This document shows positions 22,876 to 32,528 of a stretch of DNA of 64,000 nucleotides, in pieces; within the stretch, counting starts at the first letter, position 1, and every line of letters begins with the position of its first letter. The translations under genes were made by a program, and so were the position numbers. The stretch comes from Ectobius pallidus (lineage: Eukaryota; Arthropoda; Insecta; Blattodea; Ectobiidae), in the NCBI GenBank assembly GCA_964059195.1, contig CAXKWD010000006.1, forward strand, positions 3,836,530 through 3,900,529, read 5' to 3'. A model generated the notes under the pieces. It was not told the DNA's origin. It did not search any database and saw only the letters and a program-made list of their open reading frames with translations.

Positions 22876-25218
22876 GCCATACACAGTGGCGTAGGAAGGG
22901 GGGTGCGGGCCGCCCCGGGTACCATCACCCGGGGGGTGACAAAATAAAAACGTGTCTTTGTAAGTAAAAAATTGCTCAAGGGAATTTAAAAAAAATTATA
23001 ATATTATTTAAAACAATTAAATAAGCTTAACAACTTTCTACAAGTCAACATGCGTATTGAAACTTCTTTTAGTTTTAAATTCAGTCAACAAAGATAATAA
23101 AACACGGCTGAACTGGCCGCTGTGTTGACACGAACAATAATATTATGGTTAGGGGGAGGGGTGTTTCTTTCTGCCGATGCTTGTCTGTGCAGTTTTATTA
23201 ATTTAAATGAGACTTCAACAATCGGTGATGTTTACATCACTCAAGCCGCAACCAATTCTACCCGCTACGGCAGTCATGACTGACGAAAATAAACTTCGAA
23301 TGTGAGTTAACTCCGAAGTCTCCGGCAATCTAAATTTTGAATTGGTATTGCGCATATTTAAGAATAGATTATTAGTAATACAGTTCCGTAAAATACTTAC
23401 ATTACTTGTTTATGAAATTTATTAGGATCAACCTATAAAAAAATCAGATGTATAATTCGCATAACTTCCTCTGCCCAAATAAAAGTTAGCCTCCCCTTAA
23501 AAATAAAATAAGAAATAAAAATAAAATTACAAAATTTTGTTTTTGTACGATATTCCGTTGCAAGAGGCCGTATTGCAAAGAGCGCGTATTCAGAGGGGGT
23601 GGCTTATAACTACCCTTCAGAGAATTATTTCTAAAAAGTGTTTCAAGTGTTTTAGCTCTTAGTATAAGCAACCCACGTACAAAATTTAAAGAAAATCGTT
23701 AGAACCGTTTTCGAGAAAACTTTCTTTATGTAAAAATAAGGAAAACTTAACTCCAATCTTCGGTTTACATCTTCAAAGGTACCTGACGTAAATAAAAAAT
23801 GTTGTCCTTTTGTCAAAATTCATCTTTCAAAAATTCGAGATTTCGCTTGGAAAACAAAATATAAAAATATAAAAAAATCACTCCAAAAATAAAACTTTGT
23901 ACAATTTCGGGAGTGTATCCTTTTTATTAACGGTAACACCCACAATTCGTAAATCTGTCGCTCACGAAAACAATGTATATCTGTCTGTCTATAACGTACT
24001 TTATATTAATAATAATACAGTGAGTCCCACGCAAGAGTTGGCCAATGACGCGGGTTTCTGCGTCGCGGCTGGCACAGCTCCAACTCCCGGGCGATCGGGT
24101 GAAATATCTACGCAAATAATGCCGCGGTCGGTGTAATGATTCAGGTTTTCACATTTATAGTTAAAATTACAATGAAAATAAACACGTACCTCATCACAGG
24201 AGGTGTTGCAAATGTTCTCCTCTTGCATCCACCCAACACTGGCACCTTTTTTTGAAATTTTCTTTCACGCGCATAAGTTCGGCTTCCGAGATAGAGTTAA
24301 TTTATTTTGTGATATTGTCTTTAAGTTCTTCTTATGTATGGGAAATTGACCTATACACTTTATTTTCAAGTTTCCCAATAAATAATATTTACATACTGTT
24401 GGAAGAACTTAAAGACAATATCACATAGGCCTATCACAAGAGAAAGTAACTCTGTCTCGAAAGATGAACTTATGCGCGTGAAAGAAAATTTTCTAAAAAG
24501 GGGCCAGTGTTGGGTGGATGCAAGAGGAGGACATTTGCAACACCTCCTGTGATGAGGTACGTGTTTATTTTCATTGTAATTTTAACTATAAATGTGAGAA
24601 CCTGAATCATTATACCGACCGCGGCATTATTTGCGTAGATATTTCACCCGATCACTCGGGAGTTGGAGCTGTGCCAACCGCGACGCAGAAACCCGCGTCA
24701 TTGGCCAACTCTTGCGTGGGACTCACTGTAGTAATAGTAATAATATTAATAATAATAGTAGCATTTATTGTCGTTTAACAGTACAATGTACAATGTGCTT
24801 GATATGTATGTCTTTCCTTAATCCTAACAAAATTGACTGAATTAGGCTAACTATGTCTTATATGCACTATTGGTAGCACTGGTTACAAGATGGCGACAAC
24901 ATGTTAACTGGAATCGCTTTATGGATGGTTGATTCATAGTATGCCATGATTTCGGAGCTTAGTTTTGTTTTTATATAACAAAGTAATTATTACTAATTTT
25001 GGATAATCCATTGAGTTTACGAGTTACATCAGATAAATTCGTTGCAGCTGCATCTATCGATAAACTTTTAAACTCTCGTGGGATTACCTTTGACTATCCA
25101 AAAAATAACACTTGGAACTGTCCCAACTTTTAATAATTTAAATGGGGTGGGGGGGGGGGGTGACAAGAAATTTTCCGCACCGGGTACCACCTAAGCTTGC
25201 TACGCCACTGGCCATACA
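22876..25218. mobile_element. hAT-1, non-autonomous hAT-family DNA transposon (with 8-bp TSDs)
   Basis: gccataca at 22876-22883 is repeated at 25211-25218. The element between (22884-25210, 2327 bp) starts cagtggcgtagg and ends ctacgccactg, a short terminal inverted repeat; just inside both ends lie G-rich runs and a gggtacca block. An 8-bp duplication with CAGTGGCG ends is the hAT signature. There is no transposase ORF, so it must be mobilised in trans. Confidence 0.88.
24018..24728. mobile_element. palindromic foldback element (TA-flanked, mariner-like) inside hAT-1
   Basis: Starts cagtgagtcccacgcaagag and ends with its reverse complement, flanked by TA at 24016-24017 and 24729-24730. The inverted arms run for over 300 bp each (about 24018-24350 and 24400-24728), leaving a short AT-rich centre, so similar 75-86 codon ORFs appear on both strands (24228-24001 minus, 24518-24778 plus). 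A TA duplication suggests Tc1/mariner-type mobilisation. The two ORFs are palindrome by-products. Confidence 0.82.
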
Positions 25219-25306
25219 TAACCAAGTTAGATATATAAGCTTTCATGAACCATAGATTATTATCTCTGTTGGACATTACATGAGAATATTACAGGAGAAA
25301 AATTCC

Positions 25307-25378
25307 TCCGACACTGGGACTTGAACCCAGGACCTTTGGCTATTCGCGCCAATGCTCTACCAACTGAGCTAAGCCGGA
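25307..25378 (-). tRNA. tRNA-like sequence, anticodon-position GAA, probably SINE-derived
   Basis: 72 nt fold as a cloverleaf: acceptor TCCGGCT/TGTCGGA (6 of 7 pairs), D-stem GCTC/GAGC, anticodon stem TTGGC/GCCAA with loop GCGAATA, T-stem CTGGG/CCCAG with loop TTCAAGT. The anticodon by position is GAA (Phe), but base 33 is C instead of the invariant U. Box A (TAGCTCAGTTGG) and box B (GGTTCAAGTCC) are perfect, so Pol III transcription is plausible even if it is not a working tRNA. Confidence 0.55.
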
Positions 25379-25646
25379 GTTCAATTCACAGCACCGGATG
25401 GAACCTCTCTCCTGTAATATTCTCATGTAATGTCCAACAGAGACAATAATATGTGGTTCATGAAAGCTTATAGCCTGTATCTATCTTGAATGTCAACCGT
25501 ACAATAACAGTGGGAGCCCGGTCACAAAAATCACTAATTAGTGTGCCTCACAGTACTGCATATGACATAACTTGTCTGTCTGTGAGGTAGACCATTAGGG
25601 CAATCAGTCATAGGAGAGAGGTTCCATCCGGCGCTGTGAATTGAAC

Positions 25647-25718
25647 TCCGGCTTAGCTCAGTTGGTAGAGCATTGGCGCGAATAGCCAAAGGTCCTGGGT
25701 TCAAATCCCAGTGTCGGA
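25647..25718 (+). tRNA. tRNA-like sequence, second copy
   Basis: Nearly identical to the minus-strand copy at 25307; the only difference seen is TTCAAAT for TTCAAGT in the T-loop. Same C33. The shared flanks (ccggcgctgtgaattgaact upstream, ggaatttttctcctgtaata downstream) show that both belong to one repeat unit. Confidence 0.55.
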
Positions 25719-26233
25719 GGAATTTTTCTCCTGTAATATTCTCATAACCAAGTTAGCCAATAGTGCAACAAATCTCAATACACTCCAAGAATTTTCCATG
25801 TAAACAGGGAACGTATTGAGTTGGGATCGGATTCAGATAGATTGCAATCTCACATGTAAACGTGGTATATATTGAGGGCATAAGGTGGAAAGATCGAGTT
25901 ACATAAATCCTCACTGGACAAAAACGAAGTTTATTAATACATGTTATGTAGTTTATAATACATATATCTGACATATCCATAACTTGTATAGCAGCAATAA
26001 AAATAAAATATTTATTATTCATTTCACTGAATTTTATTTAGCCTACAGCAAAGATTCTTTCCTGATGTTATCTTTTAACGTTTAAGTTAATTCTTTTGTT
26101 TCATATGAAAATTAATCTAATTGTTAGGAAGTTTATATTGTAAAATGTCTTTCATGTGGATTTTAAACATAGTTAATACCATTTAGTGGTCTTAAAATAA
26201 AATATAGCTTAATTTAAATGAAATTGTTACTAC

Positions 26234-26578
26234 CTAAAATTCATTAAAGTAATTGCAGTACTTACAGTAAATGTATTAAAATAACTTCAAGCACAACGTT
26301 TTGGCTCCGCCTTCAAGCCTTCATCAGGTGTACTCGAAACAGTAACTATTTTCACACATTAATGATAGTAGGAACGCGCACGAAAGTGCATAGATTTTTG
26401 TTTCAAAGAATGCTATTCCTCTTTGCTGTATTTTGGACTTAGTGTGCTTTTTGCATTTGTCAAAGTGATATCTTTCGCATCTATTCTGGCACAGATTGCA
26501 CATGCAGTCGTCACTCGGTTGATGAAAATGTGTATTTTAATACATTCACTGTAAGTAACTACTTTTAATGAATTTTAG
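26234..26578. mobile_element. 345-bp inverted-repeat element containing a hammerhead-like motif
   Basis: Arms 26234-26283 and 26534-26578 are imperfect inverted repeats (ctaaaattcattaaagtaat against its complement, plus atgtattaaaat). There is no ORF. A hammerhead-like core lies just inside the left arm. It may be a deleted PLE with inverted LTR-like flanks or a MITE. Confidence 0.55.
26291..26333 (-). ncRNA. hammerhead-like ribozyme motif (one core change)
   Basis: On the minus strand: CTGATGA (26321-26327), stem II GGCT/AGCC (26316-26319, 26303-26306), then AAAAC where GAAAC is expected, followed by GTTGTGC. The same GTTGTGCT...AAGTTATT flank follows the motif at 29197. A conserved G of the core is lost, so activity is doubtful. 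Confidence 0.5.
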
Positions 26579-27005
26579 ATATTAATGTGGAACAGTGAAA
26601 ATTGGGACCAAATATGTGAAATTGTTACATTCATCACTGCAAGGTGATTTGCAATTTTATATTTGTCAGGTTTTAAAAAATAAGATGATGCAAACAAATT
26701 TATGTTTTGAGAAGATAAGAACAACGATATTTAATTTTTTTCTACTGGTTAGTGTTGCTCTTTACTGATTTGAAGGCCTGGGTTTGACCCATGTATCACC
26801 ATTTTTCTGAGGTATAGAGTTCTGGACCGGGATGCACATAGCCTCATGAAGACGAGGAGGCACTTGATAAAGAAATAGCGGTTTCGGTCGTGAAGACCAC
26901 CATCTGCCAATGTAGAGGGATGAAGGAAGAAGACGCAACATGGGTAGTAGGCCTTCTCCCCTCATGGGATAAAGTTCTCGACCATTACTAAAATTATAAC
27001 CGTCA

Positions 27006-27549
27006 ATAAGCCAACCAAATCCAATGATTTCCCTATATTCCTCCATTAGGTTCTGCTTTTTGTCTTGGTTTCATGTTTATTTTATCATAATTAGGTAGTT
27101 GATAAAATATTTTCCTCAGAAACTTCAATTTAAGAATGACTAGCAAGTCCATGCAATTCTTTCGCACTTCGCCCCTTTTGATAAGTGCCCAGGAAAACTA
27201 GGCATTTAGCTAACTAATAAATTCATTCTTATACAGTCGTATACATTCACAAAATACAGTATACGGTTGAATTAAGAGCAACATATGAACTGTATACTGT
27301 ATTTTGTGAATCTGTATGACTGTATGAGTGAATTTATTAGTTAGCTAAATACTTGGTTTTCTTGGACTAATATCAAAAGGGGCGAAGTGCGAAAGATTTG
27401 CTTGGATTTATAAGTCATTCTTAAATTGCAGTTGCTGGGGTAAATATTTTATCAACTACCTAATTGTGACAAAACAAGCATGAAACCAAGGCAAAAAGCA
27501 AAACCCAATGGAGTAATGTAGGGAAATAGTATGATTTTGGTTGGCTTAT
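27006..27549. mobile_element. foldback (palindromic MITE-like) element, about 540 bp
   Basis: Arms of about 245 bp (27006-27250 and 27290-27549) are imperfect inverted copies: ataagccaaccaaat, ggtttcatg, aggtagttgataaaatattt and cgcacttcgcccctttt all recur as complements. The centre is AT-rich. No ORF. Confidence 0.75.
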
Positions 27550-27790
27550 GGATGGATTTCAGTTGGCATCAGTAGGCATTCTGTAGGCATTACAATGATG
27601 GCCCAACAGATCACCAACGAACATTCCCAACGTTGGGATTTTATTGTATATTGGTTGGCTACAGTTGGCATTTGGTTGGGTGGGACACCATTAGGCCAAC
27701 GGAACCCCAACGGACATTCCTAACCGTTGGCCAACGAAATGTGGCGATCATTTCCCAATATTGGCCCAACGATTTGTGCTACTAGGGCGG
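27550..27790. repeat. segment rich in TTGGCC/CCAACG words
   Basis: ccaacg, cgttgg, ttggcccaacg and ttggccaacg occur repeatedly and in both orientations (e.g. cccaacgttggg near 27627). No ORF of interest. It directly abuts the foldback element and may belong to the same or another short repeat. Confidence 0.4.
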
Positions 27791-29190
27791 TTGGTCTTGA
27801 TCGATCGAAGCTCAGGATGCTAAAGAATAACCTAATGTATTTTACAGTATAGAAGAATTAAAAGATAGTAATGTGGTTGATTTGACCTTTTAGAAAGTAA
27901 TCAGTTTAGCCAATTTCAAACTTTGTGTAATTTTAATTGTATCTTAAGTCTCTTGTAAGTATAATGAATGTAGAGGAAACCTATACATGTATCAACAAAA
28001 ATGTAAATGGTGAATAGCGTTCTTGATTCTTGATAATTCTGTTTCTGTATTACGTGCCACAAGCGTAACTCACTGCCAGTCATAATTCCCACCTTCCAAC
28101 AACCATTTTATGCTCAGAGACTGCCTTTTATAGGTTAGAAAATGAGACATTGATCCTCATTTTCCCAGTGTTTCAGGCACTTTCCAGATCAAATAAATCA
28201 CTATATGGTTTCCTTGGTTTATGAAGAAGACAGTCACAGATTTTTAATATTTTCTGTGAATTAACATAGTGCATAACCATAAAAAGAATCTGGGTTCAAA
28301 GCTATCGTACAAAATCTAGTGGTTCGGAAACCACTTGTCATGCACTAGTCCAATATACTTTTTTGTTTTGGATTCTTTGAATAGAACCCAAACCGTCTTA
28401 GGGGAGCATCACCTATTCCATTCACTGAATTAATTTTGGAATTACAATTTCAATGTGTGCCTTCCAGTCAAGATTTTGAAAAGTTGTAATCTTAAACATT
28501 TATATTCCTGATTTCTTCTACAACCTGCATTGGTAATAAATTATAAGGGTTAAGATACGTATATGATTTGTTCTAAATTGAACATAGTAGATCTACTTTA
28601 TATTAGGTGATATTTGAAACCATGAAATTACTACGAGCACCATAACCTATAGAACTTGAGAAGTGTGATCACTCTTGTAGTTCACATGGTCCGCCACTGT
28701 GAGGCGCTTCCATCTGCTGGCTATGAGACAACACGCTAAGCAGGGCACCTAAATATGAAAATACCGCTACAAATAACATGAAAACAGTAAGAACTGTAAC
28801 GTACACTGTGCATTAGCTAACTTACGGGACATAAGGGAATACACTTTTCTAACAGATGTACATAATATTTATTTTATAGATGTGGAAATCATGCCACAAA
28901 AGAGTTTAACCAAATAAGTGATTCTTGCTCGTGTATGAGTTGTCCCAAACATTTTTTCAAACTATAGCTATTTTCACTTGTATTTGATACAATAACCTCT
29001 TAATAAAATTTCTGGAACTCTACAGGTTATCACAGTTTTAATGACAGTCTGTGATTATTTCAGGAATCACGTTTCTCCTTTCCAGAAATTGTAGGTGTAA
29101 CTAAAATAAGTTAATAGCTCAAAGAAACAATTATTATTAAAACATAAAAGACAAACTAAAATTTTTAAACAGTGGATAACTCGATAATAA
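27791..29190. other. no recognised feature
   Basis: AT-rich spacer, only short chance ORFs on either strand. Confidence 0.5.
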
Positions 29191-29196
29191 CTTGTA

Positions 29197-29240
29197 GCAC
29201 AACGTTTCAACTGGTTCCTCCCAGTTTTCATCAGGTACTG
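29197..29240 (-). ncRNA. hammerhead ribozyme motif with intact core
   Basis: On the minus strand: CTGATGA (29228-29234), 6-bp stem II AACTGG (29221-29226) / CCAGTT (29209-29214) closing loop GAGGAA, then GAAAC (29204-29208) and GTTGTGC. A bulged stem III (AC..TTG/CAA..GT, loop TGCTA) can be drawn with GTT at the cleavage position. Pairing of stem I is not obvious, so cleavage competence is uncertain. Such motifs sit in the flanks of Penelope-like elements; no PLE coding region is adjacent. Confidence 0.65.
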
Positions 29241-29441
29241 GTTGGTAATCAGCTGGGTTGAATGGTGTAACCCCCTCGACGTCACCATCCATCATCGTTG
29301 AGGGGTGGGTGGGTATATTCACAAAGTAGACGCTCAGATGCATGGCCGTCCGGAGGGGGGGGGGCAAGGTATGGCCGCTGCCCCACCTGGAAATTTTATT
29401 GATAAATAAACCTCTAAACTAAACGACTATAAGCAACTAAT

Positions 29442-31348
29442 GTGAAGAGCAGTGGCGGCTCGTGGCCGGAAAATTAGGTGAAGAGGAAAAAAATGCCACA
29501 TGCTTACGTTAATAACCGAACTCACCTATGTCTTGTATAGCAAATCAATCCTTCGATAGTCCTTTATGGCTGCAAATTTGTCGGTGATATCATCATAGGA
29601 CGGCTGCATTTCTTCTAGCTGCAGTAAAGGTTCTTTCTGAATTGAAATATTCGCTAAACAAGATACTTGTCTGGCAACATTTTTGATCCTTCATTAAGTA
29701 GGCCTATGTCGTGATCTGACAGCTGGCACAATGATGATTTGATTTTAAACAATGCGGGTAAGAATATAGTTATTATTTATAAAATCTGATACATTTTATT
29801 CATGGAATATTCTTAATAAATCCCAATCGGGATTATAAGTTTCATTAGATAAATTCGATCCTGCATTTCCGCCGTGAATCTATTGATGTTTATCGTAATT
29901 ATTATTCTCCTAATCAGATTATTCAGAATATTCCATTCATGCGATGCGGACTTGAAATTGACTAATAATCTTTAGCAATGCCTCGGATATCGACCAATGA
30001 CTGTTGTTTATCTTATAAGTTAATATGCTTGCAAGGGTCGGAAAGATGCAATTTTATCTGATAAACTTCAGCTCGTTACTGGATACTTCAAGGCATTAAT
30101 ATGCAGTGATTAATATGTCACATGTCGTATGATTGCCTATGAAAAAATATGCATTGTAGGAATGAAACGTCGTGATTCAACGTTGTCGTCCTATGGCGTC
30201 CTATCGGTGACGATCTCTGAAGATGGTTCAGTGTTGTGACACGTAACAGTGGGATTTCATCACAGTACACAGTAGTCTTGGTATATGGTGACACACATTA
30301 AATAAATTAACTTCTAGTCTCATCCCTATGCCTCACTTTTGTGCTATAGAATCGAACGCCTATGATTTTTTTTTCCGTTAATGATATTTAATTTTATGAG
30401 AAAGAATCCAAGCTCCTCTACCGTTCATACTTCAATGAAGTATATGGTTGTTTATAAACACCTTTTAAATAATTAATTGAAAATTGTTAAAAATAAAAAT
30501 TCTAGCTCTTTAGCGTCTATGCAAATCGTGTGGAAAATTTAAACAAAATTGTTAGTTTTTTTTTTATAAAATCGTGAAGAATGAAAGTCTGTTCTAGCCT
30601 CGCCCAAAGATGTAAGACTTAAAAGCCTGAGTTTGTACAAACGATAGCTGGCTTATAACTACCCTTCAAAGTATAAGGATACCGTATAAAAGTAAGAAAA
30701 AGTCGTCAATCTCCCCAGAAGATATCTAATCCAAATACGTTTTATTTATACACGATGTTTAGTTCTCAAGCCACACAGACACGTTCCTGAAAATTTTATT
30801 GGACAGAGGAGAATTCAAAACAGGTATTTATGTTAAAAACATTGATTTCGAACATTTATTACCTTTGGTACGGGTAGAGGAAGTGAAATTGGTGCTTTGT
30901 TATTAATGGAGCTAGCAGAAGAGGAGTAGGTATGAAACCCGCCACACACTGTCATAGTAGCAGCTTTCTGTGGTAACCGCACGGCGCGCGCATCATGAAG
31001 CCGAAGGACGAGACCTTCGTGGGTAGTCTGATCCCTTCAGCATGGACGTGGGATAAGCGAGAAAAATGCTGCTTGCAGCAACAGCTAGCATCATTTTTAG
31101 TGGACCAGACTACCCATGGAACAGGGGAAGTGAATCAAGGCTGCTTCGTGCTTCTTTGCAAGACTCGAGAGCTCTCTGGCGCCTCCTCCTTTAACATCAC
31201 TCATGGCGGGCAATACAAAATTACATAAATGCATTTATAGTAAAAACCAACATTCGTGATATGGGAAATAAACTTTAAAAATACGTATTGTAAAGGAAAA
31301 ATACTGGTGAAGTGCTACTTCACCTGAATAGCCGCCACTGGTGAAGAG
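29442..31348. mobile_element. hAT-2, non-autonomous hAT-family DNA transposon (with 8-bp TSDs)
   Basis: gtgaagag at 29442-29449 and 31341-31348 flank an element (29450-31340, 1891 bp) that begins cagtggcggctcgtgg and ends tagccgccactg. Subterminal taggtgaag / cttcacctg also pair. There is no transposase; the longest interior ORF (77 codons, 30995-31228) is unrecognised. The ends resemble those of hAT-1 only in the first eight bases. Confidence 0.88.
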
Positions 31349-31586
31349 AGGCTTAAGTTTCCACGTACTACAGTTAGCGTCGTATGGATGAAAACATCTG
31401 ACAACCTTATAATTACTCCCCCTAAACTTGGAACCATTCATAGCTAAACATTAATTTATTACAATTAAGATAAGGCAAGGAAGTATCCCATTTTATATGA
31501 ACAGTACCGGTGAAACTGTAAGGTATAGAAAAAGTAATGTCATCCATAGTCATAGGAGTCCAGCTACAGTAAATGAAGGATGTTGA

Positions 31587-31590
31587 TTAT
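31587..31590. repeat. 4-bp target-site duplication, left (LARD-like element)
   Basis: ttat, repeated at 44325-44328. Confidence 0.7.
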
Positions 31591-32511
31591 TGTGCCGATG
31601 GTATATTCTCGGCACCCTATTTTATAAATTAAACATTTTATTCATTAATCTGTAAATTAAATATTTTAATATTTCTATATCAGGTACTCACATGATCTCG
31701 GCTTTCCTTCGCTTTGTTTTGTTCAGAGGTGCGTTTTGTTTTGTTTATTCCGGTTTTGTAATCTCGCCCCTTCTGGATCTTTCTCTCGTTCGGCATTTGT
31801 TTGCGCCCCTGCTTTGTTTACCTGGTGTTCATGTTATGTTCCGCGGACTAGATCGCGCCGTGCGGGCGCTCAAGAAACATGCCTACATTCAGATCCCGCC
31901 GTGAAGCCTACCTAGCTACTTCTCCTTCAGAGTAAGCGCCGGGAGCCAGACCAGGTTTCTTCTCTTCAGTCTGAGCCATGAACATCTTCCGCTGTGTAGC
32001 CATCCAGTGGTGGCCCTATTGTCGGCGTTAACTTAATATCAGGTATGGCTCTAGTTTCTTGATATTTTCGTTTTCTTTGCTGGTGATATTTTTAGTTCGT
32101 TTAGTTTATCTTAATTCAGTAATATTTCGTTGTTTCAAAATTTGTTTCTGCCCACCAGTTTTTTGGTTATTTCATTATTATATTCTACTATATTTCATCT
32201 ACGTATTCTTTTTGACCTTATGTGATGGAAAGCCGACCGTATTTATCTTCAATTAATCTTCATATTCAATTTATCTTGGCCATCAGCCATTTTTTGATAA
32301 CCATTCTTGTCTGTTCTTACTTATATGCATTAGTTCCAGATTTTCATATTTCATTGCATTTATCAGGTATTATTATGTATTCTCTGGTTATTCAATAAAC
32401 TATTGTTACACTCTTGTTATAATTCTGAATATCCGTTTTGTTCTTTTGCTCTGTGGATCAGTTTCCTTCTCTGGGTTTAAAATTAGTAAATTGGGACAGC
32501 ACCACGCCACA
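31591..32511 (+). repeat. LARD-like element 5' LTR
   Basis: Begins tgtgccga and ends cacgccaca. A stem-loop gtgccga/tcggcac occupies the first 25 bases. An ATG ORF of 70 codons (31692-31904) recurs in the other LTR but resembles nothing known. Confidence 0.9.
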
Positions 32512-32515
32512 AATA

Positions 32516-32528
32516 GTGGTAGCAGAGC
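32516..32528 (+). other. primer-binding site, initiator-Met tRNA
   Basis: tggtagcagagcg, five bases after the LTR end, complements the 3' end of insect initiator tRNA-Met (...GCUCUGCUACCA). This is the priming site for minus-strand DNA and fixes the element's orientation. Confidence 0.8.

Larger units (their letters stand above)
25231..25742. mobile_element. 512-bp insertion with paired tRNA-like sequences
   Basis: The 14-mer cataaccaagttag occurs at 25217-25230 and again at 25743-25756, as expected for a target-primed (LINE-mobilised) insertion. Inside, one tRNA-like sequence lies on the minus strand, flanked by a 62-bp inverted repeat (25236-25297 and 25409-25470), and a second on the plus strand with the same flanks in part. 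Confidence 0.65.

Noticed and set aside
24001..24778. Two similar small proteins on opposite strands (75 and 86 codons)
   Set aside because: They are the two arms of one palindrome (24018-24728) read in opposite directions; no domain or codon signal supports a real gene.
25307..25718. Two functional tRNA-Phe genes
   Set aside because: Position 33 is C in both, copies sit inside a mobile insertion with shared flanks, and one acceptor pair is mismatched; SINE-type origin is more likely.
29137..29367. 76-codon ORF spanning the hammerhead motif
   Set aside because: The peptide is the accidental translation of a repeat; the RNA motif explains the conservation better.
31692..31904. 70-codon ORF repeated at 35857-36069
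   Set aside because: It lies in both copies of one LTR and has no known motif; repetition reflects the LTR, not gene duplication.
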